Assembly: GCF_003023845.1 (NCBI RefSeq) | Contig: NZ_PYFT01000001.1 | Location: 1,674,001-1,738,000, forward strand | Direction of reading: 5' to 3' | From: Adhaeribacter arboris | GTDB lineage: Bacteria > Bacteroidota > Bacteroidia > Cytophagales > Hymenobacteraceae | Length of the DNA: 64,000 nt | Part shown: in pieces, positions 7,866 through 16,017 of the stretch | How positions within the stretch are numbered: position 1 is the stretch's first letter | Layout of the letters: the number at the start of each line of letters is the position of its first letter | Made by a program: the position numbers and the translations under genes | The notes under the pieces: model-generated | Told to the model about the DNA's origin: nothing | Databases searched by the model: none | The model's input: only the letters and a program-made list of their open reading frames with translations

Positions 7866-10800
7866 TTATTTGGAGCCACCGCTTTTAGCTTGCCCAACAG
7901 CATTTCCGGTTGCCTTGTTTTCGTTTTCCTTGGCTTTAAAGATCACATTCGTTACTACAAACAATGATTGGGTAGCCGGGGCTTTGGGGTTTTTAAAGAC
8001 AAAGTACAGATCATGCAAATTAGTGACAGGCGTTAGCGGAACATTTACAAACTGCGGTGGAGTAGACATTACCGGGGTAGTGGTCGGCACAATCTCTTTT
8101 GACGTTCCGAGTAACTTACCCGTAGGCGAATCCTGGTGCACTTCAATAATACCGCCGGCCGCATTCACTTGTTCTTTCGGCGCCATTACCACAAAAGTGA
8201 GCTCCTGTATTCCCGTTAAATCAACTTGTTCAAAGCCGATATGCGCCCCCGAACCCGATACAATTACCAGATCCAGCGGTGGATCGGCCAATTTAAACTT
8301 TTGAATTTGATGGGTAAATTTAGCAGAACTGGCTATCACATTTGGGTTACGCAGTACCCGGGTTTGCTCTGCGGAAATGCCAGGTATGCCATTGGCTCCC
8401 CGGTCGCGGTAAGCGGCCCGTAGTACGTAAACGCCTTTTCCCTGATCCGTGGCGGGTAAAACCGGCGTATAATTTCCTTTCAAGGGCAAAGATTTGGTGG
8501 CGGTTTTCTCAGTGGCTAAACTCAAAACATACTTTACCATTTCGGTAGCATCGTTCAGCGCTAACTGCGGATGGGCACTCATCGGTACTTCGCCCCAAAC
8601 TCCTTTCCCTCCGGATATTACTTTTTTCGCCAAACGCTCCGCAGCACCGTTATCTTTTTGGTATTTCAGAGCTACTTGTTTATAAGCCGGGCCAATTGAT
8701 TTTTTATCGATACTATGGCAAGCTTTGCAATCGCTGCTTTCCATTAACCGTAAGCCGGTGGCAAATTGGGCAGTGCCCTCCACATCGCGGTGGCCGGGAG
8801 CAATGGCCGCCTGGTCAAAACCTTCGGGCAAGTAGTCGATGGTAACCGCCACCTGGGACGGGTAAATTTGACCTGCCGCCAAGCTGCCATCTTCTTTATC
8901 CGAAATTTTTACCTGGTAGGTGAGCGGTTTGCCGGGGATAAAGAAACTTTTATTGCCCTGCGTAATATCAAAAGCTAAAACCGGCGGATTATTGCCCGCT
9001 TTTATTTCTAAAGATTTGCTACTCTTCTCTCCTTTGGCGTCGGTTACGGTAAGCGTTGCTTTATAAACGCCCGGCTTGGTAAAGGTTACGGTAGGATTTG
9101 CCTGGGTAAACGTTTTAAAAGTACCGGCCGCCGAAGTAATTTTCCAATTGTATTCTAAAGCATCGTGGTCAAAATCCTGGGTGCCTTTAGACGACAAGTT
9201 CACGGCTAAAGGCAATGCACCCGCCAATTTATTAGCGGCTATTTCCACGGCTGGTTTGCGGTTGCCACCGTTGTATTCAATGCGCACCAAACGGGCATCG
9301 TCGTTGGCCTGGAACCAGCCGGAACCGTATTCCAGCATATACATATCGCCTTCCGGACCAAATTCTAAATCCACGGGGTTACTAAACTTATAACTCGGCA
9401 TAAAACGCTCCATCGACACGTAATTACCGGCTTTATCCAGAGTTACGGCCATAATCCAACCGCGCATCCATTCGTAAATAAATAGTTTGCCGTTATAATA
9501 TGCCGGGAAAGACCGTTTGGCTTGCGCGAACTGATCCTGGTCATAAACAGGTCCGGCCATAGCACTGCGGCCACCGGAACCTACTAACGGGAATTCCTTG
9601 GAAGCACCGTACGGGTACCAGATAAAAGCACTTTTCGCAGGTGGTAATTGATTTAATCCGGTGTTATTAGGCGAATTATTTTGGGGTTTGGCAGCATCAA
9701 ATTTAGCTCCCGCCTGGTTATTGGTAAAATCAACCTTGCTGTACGCTTTGTTATTGCCCACAAAATATGGCCAGCCATAATTACCCGCTTGCCGGGCCTG
9801 GCCTACCTCATCATTACCTTCCGGGCCTTGCTCCGAAGGGTCGTTGGCATCGGGGCCGATTTCGCCCCAGTACACGTAGCCGGTTTTGCGGTCCACGGAA
9901 ATGCGGTATGGGTTACGGTGGCCCATGGTGTAAATTTCGGGGCGGGTTTTAGGCGTACCTTTAGGGAATAAATTGCCGGCCGGAATGGTGTAGCTACCAT
10001 CTGGCTCCGGGTGAATACGCAAAATTTTACCGCGTAAATCGTTGGTATTTCCGGATGACTTCTGTGCATCCCAGGGGCTACGCTCCGGACGTTCGTCGAT
10101 GGGTGCATAACTGGTTGCCCGCGGACTGGTATTGTCGCCGGTAGATAAGAATAAGTTACCTTGGGCATCAAATGCCAGGGAGCCGCCAGTATGGCAGCAT
10201 TGTTCCCGTTGGGTAGGAACTTCCAGGAGTACTTTCTTGGATTCCGTTATTAGTTCATCGCCGCGAAGTTCGTAGCGAGTTAAAATATTCTTTGCTTCGG
10301 AACCAACCGCGGAGTAATACAAATAAAGCCAATGATTTTGCTCAAACTGCGGGTCCTGGGTTAAGCCCAGCAAACCGTCTTCGCCTTCGGTTACTTTGCC
10401 TTCTTTATCCGTGTATTTGGTGCTTACCGGAATAGTAGCAATTACTTTGGTTTGGTTAGTACCGGGCGAATACATTTTTAATTTTCCACTGCGTTCAATA
10501 AACAAAACGCGGCCATCTTTTAAAACGGTAAGCTCCATGGGTTCGGCCAGCTTTTCGTCGAGCACTACTTTGGTGAAGCGGTTTTCTTCGGGCATTTTCG
10601 GAGTGCGAACCTGCGCGTAGTTCAAGGCTTTCGGGTTATCACCGCCTATAGTAAATTTTACACCCGCTACTAAATGCTTTAAAAATAAAGGTTCCGCAAA
10701 GGAAGCATCGGTGTGGCCGCCCGCGGTATAAAAAGCCCGTCCGCCGTCAAATTCCTGGTACCAGGCCATTGGGTGATTATCGCCGTTGGTTCCGCCGCGG

Positions 10801-11393
10801 TAGGTTTTCTCGTCTATCTTAAGCAGAACTTTTATATCCGGACTAATATTTTTGTACGCATAAAACTCGTCTTCCCGCTCCCAGCGTTCAGGTAAAAAAC
10901 GGGTAGCCGGATTATTTTTATCGACTACCACAAAAGTGCCTTTCTGCACGTTATCCGGCATGGGGTGATTATCGAACCAGGCCCCCGCTAATTTCCCGTA
11001 CCAGGGCCAATCGTACTCGGTATCGGCGGCGGCATGTACGCCTAAATAACCGCCCCCCGCCTGAATGTACCGCTCGAAGCTGTTTTGTTGTTCAGGGTTT
11101 AAAACGTCGCCGGTAGTGCTCAGGAAAATTACTGCGCGATAACGTTTCAGGTTATCTTCATTAAACTTAGTGGCATCCTCGGTAGTATCAACGGCAAAAC
11201 CGTGTTCTTTCCCCAATTTCATGAAGGCCGTTTTACCGGCCCCAATAGACGTATGCCGAAAGGCGGTAGTTTTACTAAAAACCAGCACCCGCGGTGGCTC
11301 CTGGTAAAAAACAAAAGAAGCCAATCCGATAAAGGTTACCAGGAACAATAAAAAAACAGGCAAGAATTTGGAGCGGTAAAAGTAACTTTTCAT
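7866..11393 (-). CDS. multidomain ThuA / PQQ-dependent sugar dehydrogenase / PKD / cytochrome c protein
   Basis: The 1175-residue protein has an N-terminal signal or anchor (residues about 8-30). A ThuA-like domain follows (about 33-255, from RVLVFSKTTAFRH to GGHTDASF). A glucose/sorbosone dehydrogenase beta-propeller covers about 270-700, with EDGLLGLTQDPQF, GHRNPYRISVD and DLEFGPEGDMYMLEYG. A PKD domain is at about 725-805, and a cytochrome c domain has CKACH starting at residue 889. The C-terminal 230 residues resemble a CBM6-like carbohydrate-binding module. Known family roles suggest periplasmic oxidation of a sugar by the PQQ propeller, with the attached heme taking the electrons. Similar fusions are common in Cytophagales and Planctomycetes. 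It is divergent from the Nudix regulator; two palindromes lie in the shared promoter. Confidence 0.9.
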   Translation of the reverse strand: MKSYFYRSKFLPVFLLFLVTFIGLASFVFYQEPPRVLVFSKTTAFRHTSIGAGKTAFMKLGKEHGFAVDTTEDATKFNEDNLKRYRAVIFLSTTGDVLNPEQQNSFERYIQAGGGYLGVHAAADTEYDWPWYGKLAGAWFDNHPMPDNVQKGTFVVVDKNNPATRFLPERWEREDEFYAYKNISPDIKVLLKIDEKTYRGGTNGDNHPMAWYQEFDGGRAFYTAGGHTDASFAEPLFLKHLVAGVKFTIGGDNPKALNYAQVRTPKMPEENRFTKVVLDEKLAEPMELTVLKDGRVLFIERSGKLKMYSPGTNQTKVIATIPVSTKYTDKEGKVTEGEDGLLGLTQDPQFEQNHWLYLYYSAVGSEAKNILTRYELRGDELITESKKVLLEVPTQREQCCHTGGSLAFDAQGNLFLSTGDNTSPRATSYAPIDERPERSPWDAQKSSGNTNDLRGKILRIHPEPDGSYTIPAGNLFPKGTPKTRPEIYTMGHRNPYRISVDRKTGYVYWGEIGPDANDPSEQGPEGNDEVGQARQAGNYGWPYFVGNNKAYSKVDFTNNQAGAKFDAAKPQNNSPNNTGLNQLPPAKSAFIWYPYGASKEFPLVGSGGRSAMAGPVYDQDQFAQAKRSFPAYYNGKLFIYEWMRGWIMAVTLDKAGNYVSMERFMPSYKFSNPVDLEFGPEGDMYMLEYGSGWFQANDDARLVRIEYNGGNRKPAVEIAANKLAGALPLAVNLSSKGTQDFDHDALEYNWKITSAAGTFKTFTQANPTVTFTKPGVYKATLTVTDAKGEKSSKSLEIKAGNNPPVLAFDITQGNKSFFIPGKPLTYQVKISDKEDGSLAAGQIYPSQVAVTIDYLPEGFDQAAIAPGHRDVEGTAQFATGLRLMESSDCKACHSIDKKSIGPAYKQVALKYQKDNGAAERLAKKVISGGKGVWGEVPMSAHPQLALNDATEMVKYVLSLATEKTATKSLPLKGNYTPVLPATDQGKGVYVLRAAYRDRGANGIPGISAEQTRVLRNPNVIASSAKFTHQIQKFKLADPPLDLVIVSGSGAHIGFEQVDLTGIQELTFVVMAPKEQVNAAGGIIEVHQDSPTGKLLGTSKEIVPTTTPVMSTPPQFVNVPLTPVTNLHDLYFVFKNPKAPATQSLFVVTNVIFKAKENENKATGNAVGQAKSGGSK

Positions 11394-11470
11394 GGGAGTG
11401 CGGGTAAGAGTTACAAAAGTAAATGAGTAATAAAAGCTTTAAACAACCGTAAATAACTAGTAATTAGAAT

Positions 11471-11485
11471 GTGTAAAGTTTACGC
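11471..11485. promoter_or_regulatory. palindromic operator-like site 1 (Nudix regulator candidate)
   Basis: GTGTAAAGTTTACGC is a near-perfect inverted repeat (GTGTAAA / TTTACGC, one mismatched pair). A second copy lies 38 bp away, centre to centre. Both sit between a divergent sugar-oxidation gene and a gene for a Nudix plus winged-helix regulator, where an autoregulated operator would be expected. Confidence 0.6.
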
Positions 11486-11508
11486 AATATAAACATAATT
11501 TTTACGGT

Positions 11509-11523
11509 GTGTAATATTTACGC
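11509..11523. promoter_or_regulatory. palindromic operator-like site 2 (Nudix regulator candidate)
   Basis: GTGTAATATTTACGC matches site 1 at 13 of 15 positions with the same dyad structure. It ends 22 bases before the ATG of the Nudix-domain regulator at 11546, so binding here should repress that gene. The separation from site 1 (38 bp) is close to four helical turns, which would place two dimers on nearly the same face. Confidence 0.6.
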
Positions 11524-11545
11524 ATTATTTTTTTAAATTTATCTC

Positions 11546-12319
11546 ATGATTTCAGATGCTGAGTTTTTAGAGTTTATTCATAAAGGTCACGAACACTATC
11601 TTACCCATTTATCCGTGGATTGCGTCGTCTTTGGCTTCCACGACAATCAATTAAAGCTCTTACTAACCAAAGTAATCAATATAGGCCAGTGGAGTTTACC
11701 GGGAGGGTTTATTCGAAAAGAAGAGTCGGTGGATATGGCCGCCAAACGCATTTTGCGGGAGCGTACCGGTTTAGAAAACATTTTTCTGGAACAATTTAAA
11801 GTTTTCGGATCGGTGGAACGCAACAATACGCCCGACACGAAAAGAATTGTGCAGGCCATTGATAAAAATATAAACGAAAAAAACTGGTTGTTGCAGCGCA
11901 TGGTATCGATGGGATATTACGCTTTGGTAGATATCGAAAAAGTAACGCCTACGTCGGATACGCTTTCGGAAGAATGCCGCTGGTGGGATTTAACGGCCTT
12001 GCCTCCCCTCCTTTTCGACCATACCGATATTGTGAAAGATGCTTTAAAGGCTCTGCGGCGGCATTTGGCGAACAAGCCCATCGGCTTTAACTTGCTACCC
12101 GAAAAATTTACCATGACGGAATTGCGGCGACTCTACGAAACCATACTGGGCCGCCCGATTGACCGGGGAAATTTTGAAAAAAAGATGCTGAAGCTGGGAA
12201 TTCTGGAAAGGCTGGACGAAGTAAAAAGCAACGTTACGTATAAGGCGCCTTTCTTATACCGGTTTAATACCGCTAAATACCAGGAGCTTCTGGAAGCCGA
12301 TACCGGTTTTGGTTTTTAG
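11546..12319 (+). CDS. Nudix-domain transcriptional regulator (NrtR/AraR-like)
   Basis: The 257-residue protein has a Nudix fold (residues about 20-155) followed by a winged-helix domain (about 165-245, including FTMTELRRLYETILG and RGNFEKKMLKLGIL), the arrangement of NrtR/AraR-type regulators. The Nudix box is degenerate: in GGFIRKEESVDMAAK-RILRERTGL the catalytic REUxEE residues are replaced (Ile for the first Glu, Arg for another). It should therefore sense a ligand rather than hydrolyse nucleotides. In this family the ligand may be ADP-ribose or a sugar such as arabinose. The divergent neighbour is a PQQ sugar dehydrogenase, so a sugar-derived effector is the more likely inference. Confidence 0.87.
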   Translation: MISDAEFLEFIHKGHEHYLTHLSVDCVVFGFHDNQLKLLLTKVINIGQWSLPGGFIRKEESVDMAAKRILRERTGLENIFLEQFKVFGSVERNNTPDTKRIVQAIDKNINEKNWLLQRMVSMGYYALVDIEKVTPTSDTLSEECRWWDLTALPPLLFDHTDIVKDALKALRRHLANKPIGFNLLPEKFTMTELRRLYETILGRPIDRGNFEKKMLKLGILERLDEVKSNVTYKAPFLYRFNTAKYQELLEADTGFGF

Positions 12320-12486
12320 CGCTGACCGTAGCCATACAGTCTTCTAGCCAAAAGGTAAAATTTAAAAAAAACACAGGTTTAGCTAGGTATTCCGGAAAGG
12401 AAACAGGTAAAGTTATATTAAACATACAGCAAACTTCCGGGTATTAAAAACTTTGAGGCACATAGCTAAAACACTTAACTAATAAA

Positions 12487-12933
12487 TTAACTAAGTTCCA
12501 GAACAGGCTCAGGTTTAATGATTTCGAACTCAATTGCTGGACTTTTGGTGCGTAAATAGGCGAAAAGTTCTTCGGCTTGGGCCAGCCGGGCGGGTGGAGG
12601 TAAATGGATGGTATTGCCTGGCGTAAGCAGTGTTAATTTTAAAAATTGCGTAGCATTCGAGTAGGTAAACTTTTCGATTTCGATGTAAGGTATTTTTATG
12701 GCTTTACTAAAATAGTTTTTCTTCAGAATCAAATTAGAATCCTGAAATTCTGCCACAGTAGTAAACCACTTAATGGCTACTAGTTCCAGAAAAATTCCTA
12801 AACCGAGGGCAAACAACATCGCCAATCCGGTGCCTACGTTATCCTGCATCTCCCGAAATATTAGAACCGGAATGATTGTAATTAGGTGCGTTTTCCAATC
12901 AATTTGGGTAAACTTATAGTGGCCCATAAACAA
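12487..12933 (-). CDS. hypothetical membrane protein with PH-like C-terminal region
   Basis: The 148-residue protein has two hydrophobic segments near the N-terminus (HLITIIPVLIFRE and TGLAMLFALGLGIFLELVAIKWF). A soluble beta-rich tail follows (VAEFQDSNLILKKNYFSKAIKIPYIEIEKFTY), resembling the bacterial PH-like domains found after two helices in many small membrane proteins. I do not recognise a specific function. It stands alone between convergent and co-directional genes. The start at 12933 gives MFMGHYKF; the internal ATG two codons later would serve equally well. Confidence 0.65.
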   Translation of the reverse strand: MFMGHYKFTQIDWKTHLITIIPVLIFREMQDNVGTGLAMLFALGLGIFLELVAIKWFTTVAEFQDSNLILKKNYFSKAIKIPYIEIEKFTYSNATQFLKLTLLTPGNTIHLPPPARLAQAEELFAYLRTKSPAIEFEIIKPEPVLELS

Positions 12934-13099
12934 GCTATTTAGACCACAATATATTAGTTTGCTTTTGCCCGGAATAGGTTTTCAATAGAAAGATTTTAAA
13001 ATACTTCATTCTAAACGCTTATCTAAAAATGAAAAGCAATAAAAAAATATAACAAGTATTTAATAGAGGGATCACGTATGAAATTTAAAAAAATCTTTT

Positions 13100-13921
13100 C
13101 TAGGCCATAACCGAAACCATTCCCAGGGCTATTTCACCCACTGCTTTATTTCCCGTAATTTCTACCTGGTCCAGTATCTGTTCGGGCCGGATACTTTTGG
13201 AAAACAACTTCCAGGCTATATCCGGGTGAATAATAACTTGGGTAGCGGGAGTATCTGTCGGATTACTTTGCAAAGTCCATTTATCCGCTTCTTTTACTAA
13301 AAACCAATCGCCGCCGGCTTCGGTAGTGATGGATATTTGAATAATCGTTCCGGAATCTGCTTGTACAGACTGGTAAGTAACCGGTAACCCGTGCATAAAA
13401 GTGGCAATAAACGGGTAGAAAAAGTGCCGGGTGAGGATGCCGGGCTGGTTTACTGCGTCGCGGATTTGTTGTTGGTGCAGCCATTTCTCGGTGTATTCCC
13501 GGGCCAAGTGCAACTCATTTAAGCTTTCCTGTTCGCCAGCCCAGGCCACCGAAAATACGGCTTTTTCCTGCAAATCCAAGCTTTGGTAATACGCAGTAAC
13601 CAAAGGTCCGGTAAGTTCGTGCAGTAGAATGAGTACGTGAGGGCTTATTCTTTTGCTGGCTTTTACCCAATCGGCATTTAATTGATTGAGCCAATTTACT
13701 AAATCTTGATTCGAAGAGATTGCCGGCGGTTGCTCGCCAAAATACCGGTCGCGCTGAGTAGAAAGTACCCGGATATTGCCGTCGAGTAAGTGCGCTGCTA
13801 CATCTTTCACCCGCCAGAGTTTGGCCACGGTTGGTTTATCCCAATCTTCCGGACGTAAAGATTTTAACAACTGGATCAGCTTGTAATCTAAATCAGCAAA
13901 CAAATGCTTTATTGCAACCAT
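13100..13921 (-). CDS. maleylpyruvate isomerase-type (DinB-like) mycothiol-dependent-family protein
   Basis: The 273-residue protein begins with a DinB-like four-helix bundle in which LWRVKDVAAHLLDGNIRVL carries the family's conserved WxVxDxxAHL pattern and a putative metal-ligand His; a further His lies in HLAREYTEKWLHQQQIRDA. The C-terminal part (about 190-270) resembles the SCP2-like/MDMPI C-terminal domain. Family members use a thiol cofactor (mycothiol in actinobacteria; bacillithiol is a candidate in Bacteroidota) in isomerase or transferase reactions. The substrate is unknown. It is one of several small, same-strand genes of oxidative or secondary metabolism, but gaps of 80 bases or more do not prove an operon. 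Confidence 0.75.
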   Translation of the reverse strand: MVAIKHLFADLDYKLIQLLKSLRPEDWDKPTVAKLWRVKDVAAHLLDGNIRVLSTQRDRYFGEQPPAISSNQDLVNWLNQLNADWVKASKRISPHVLILLHELTGPLVTAYYQSLDLQEKAVFSVAWAGEQESLNELHLAREYTEKWLHQQQIRDAVNQPGILTRHFFYPFIATFMHGLPVTYQSVQADSGTIIQISITTEAGGDWFLVKEADKWTLQSNPTDTPATQVIIHPDIAWKLFSKSIRPEQILDQVEITGNKAVGEIALGMVSVMA

Positions 13922-14003
13922 ACTTTTTAACTTTCAGATAATGTCCGGTGCAACGAAAGTCAGGCGGGCAACTTACCCCAAAATAGCAGGAGATTTATTT
14001 AAT

Positions 14004-15074
14004 TTAAACCGTTGCCAGAACCGGTTCGCCAAAATAAGGCATTACTTCTTCCGAAAACAGCTCCAGGTTGCGCACCACCTGGTTAGGAGCAATAGCGCCC
14101 ACTAAGTTAAACCAACAAATAATTCGTTCTACGCCCAATTCTTCTAACTCCTGCAACTTTTCCCGGCAATAGCTTGGGGTACCAAATACGGCCATGTTCT
14201 GGTTCATAGAGTCGTAAGTAGTTTTACCTATTCTTTCTAAAAGTACCTGCATTTGCTGCTTCTCGGTCGGGTTGGTCCATTTGTTTGCCTGAGAAGATAA
14301 TAACAAAGAAGTTACATAGGTAAAGTGTTTTACGGCCGGTTCGGCCGCTCGTCTCACTTTCTCTTCCGTTTCATCGACGAACAAAGGCACCAACAAACTT
14401 ATCTTATTTTTTGTGGATTGCCCGGCTTCCTGCAACGCATTTTTATAAATAGTTATTAGTTCTTTGGCTTTGGGGAGCGGGTTAATGTGCAAGGCCATTA
14501 CAATAGGTAATCCTAACTTACCCGCCAGTCTAGCGGTATCCATGCTGTTAGCCGCAAGGGTTATTGGTGGAGAGGGACGTTGCACGGATTTAGGTACCAA
14601 ACAAATATCTTCGCCCGAGAAAAATTTCCCCTGAAAAGTAAATTTTTCTTCGGAAAATGCCTTTTGGACATAAGCCAACGATTCCTCCAGGCGCTCCCGG
14701 CTCTCGGTTAAAGAAATATTAAAGCCGGCAAAATGCGAAGGATTAGAACCCCGACCCACGCCAAATTCTACCCGCCCCTTACTGAGCACATCTAAAGTTG
14801 CTATTTCTTCGGCAACGCGCAACGGATGGTTTAAGCCCAATTGTATAATGGCCGTACCCAAGCGCAGCGATTTGGTGCGGGCGGCAATAGCGGCCAACAG
14901 CAAAGTAGGACATGGCATAGCCGACATAGTTTGGTTAAAATGCTGTTCCACCGGCCACACCGATTCAAACCCCAGCGACTCGGCCAGAACGGCCTGCTCT
15001 ATGCTATCTTGATAACGCTGAACGGGAGATTGTTCGGGAGAGCAGGATAGTAAATAATGAATTCCGAATTTCAT
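14004..15074 (-). CDS. LLM-class flavin-dependent oxidoreductase (luciferase-like monooxygenase)
   Basis: The protein has the bacterial luciferase-like TIM-barrel pattern: MKFGIHYLLSC at strand 1, then ESLGFESVWPVEQHF, a hydrophobic strand RLGTAIIQLGLNHPLRVAEE, LDVLSKGRVEFGVGRG, and a C-terminal GTPSYCREKLQELEELGV typical of this family. Such enzymes use reduced FMN or F420 to oxygenate aldehydes, alkanes or xenobiotics. I chose the ATG at 15074 because the family's strand 1 begins there; the frame is open to 15131 with a non-homologous 19-residue extension. The substrate cannot be inferred. Confidence 0.85.
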   Translation of the reverse strand: MKFGIHYLLSCSPEQSPVQRYQDSIEQAVLAESLGFESVWPVEQHFNQTMSAMPCPTLLLAAIAARTKSLRLGTAIIQLGLNHPLRVAEEIATLDVLSKGRVEFGVGRGSNPSHFAGFNISLTESRERLEESLAYVQKAFSEEKFTFQGKFFSGEDICLVPKSVQRPSPPITLAANSMDTARLAGKLGLPIVMALHINPLPKAKELITIYKNALQEAGQSTKNKISLLVPLFVDETEEKVRRAAEPAVKHFTYVTSLLLSSQANKWTNPTEKQQMQVLLERIGKTTYDSMNQNMAVFGTPSYCREKLQELEELGVERIICWFNLVGAIAPNQVVRNLELFSEEVMPYFGEPVLATV

Positions 15075-15293
15075 GGAGATAGAATTTAATAAAGGTTTAC
15101 TAATTACTTTTATTGAGTTATCGGGGCGCACTATCCAACTATTCCATGAAAATTCGTTTTAGGTACACAAACGGCCGATTGGGGGAGCTTTTTACGCGGT
15201 ACTTTAAAAATGACTATCAGGAGTAATCTTGTTTTTGGTTTTAGTAAATGCATAGTTGCCTTACCCGACTGGCAAAACCGAAGCGATTACTTC

Positions 15294-15464
15294 TTATCTT
15301 ACTTTTTCGTCGTAAAGTCTTTCAATGGCCCATTCCATCAGATTAATAGCCGCTAAACAACCGGCGGCTGTTCCAATATTGCCAGGCATTACGAGATGCT
15401 TATCTTCCAGAATATCAACGTCGTAATTTCTTGGCTGGTCCAAAACGGTGGGATAAGTATACAT
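15294..15464 (-). pseudogene. C-terminal stump of a DJ-1/PfpI-family gene
   Basis: A 56-codon reading frame carries VMPGNIGTAAGCLAAINLME followed by WAIERLYDEKVR, which looks like the last third of a DJ-1/PfpI (glutamine amidotransferase-like) protein: the strand after the nucleophile region, the small-residue helix cap, and the final helix. Full-length members are about 190-230 residues, so the catalytic cysteine part is missing. The in-frame TGA just upstream (15477-15479) is the stop of the neighbouring SnoaL-like gene, so nothing of the N-terminal half remains in frame. I read it as the remnant of a deleted gene; a genuine micro-protein is less likely. Confidence 0.55.
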
Positions 15465-15476
15465 TGAATTATCTAA

Positions 15477-15836
15477 TCAGGAGTAATGCACAAAGGATTT
15501 GCAAACCTGTAGCTCCTCGTTGAAAAAAAGCATTTCCGCCGCCTTATTTTTGGTTGCTTTATTTAAATAGTAAATAGTTAAAGTGTTCATGCCAATTAAT
15601 ACGTCTAACAGTTTAAATTCTAAATCCGGAATGCGCTGCAACCCAATGGTCCAGTAAGCTTTTACCGCTTCTTTGTTGGCTAACTTTCCCTGGCTATTAG
15701 GTTTCATAAGCAAGGTCATAGGCGTTTCTATTACAAAATCGGCAGAATAGTAGGCTAAAACCGCATTTAAATCATGCGCGTTCCAGGAAGCAATCCATTC
15801 CCGGGCGAATTTTTGGGCAAAGTCGAACGTGAGCAT
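15477..15836 (-). CDS. SnoaL/NTF2-like small protein
   Basis: The product (119 residues from the chosen ATG at 15836) has the NTF2/SnoaL fold signature: an N-terminal helix FAREWIASWNAHDLNAVLAYY, a pocket strand DFVIETPMTL, then ANKEAVKAYWTIGLQRIPDL and two long strands. Proteins of this fold act as small-molecule isomerases, cyclases or binding proteins. The upstream ATG at 15869 would add 11 residues with no family counterpart. It precedes the DJ-1/PfpI stump and lies downstream of a membrane acyltransferase-like gene. No specific reaction can be assigned. Confidence 0.75.
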   Translation of the reverse strand: MLTFDFAQKFAREWIASWNAHDLNAVLAYYSADFVIETPMTLLMKPNSQGKLANKEAVKAYWTIGLQRIPDLEFKLLDVLIGMNTLTIYYLNKATKNKAAEMLFFNEELQVCKSFVHYS

Positions 15837-16017
15837 CGAATTTAATTTTATATTTTTTACTATTAACACGAGGTACTTTAACTATTTAGTAAGGCCAACT
15901 GCTTTCTGGTCGATTTCTTCTGTTCTTTCCGATGAAGCATGATTAGCTACTGTATTTTCGGACAACAACCCGGCGCTTTGAACAGGTTTATTCAAAAAAA
16001 TTAAATGGTTGAATGCT

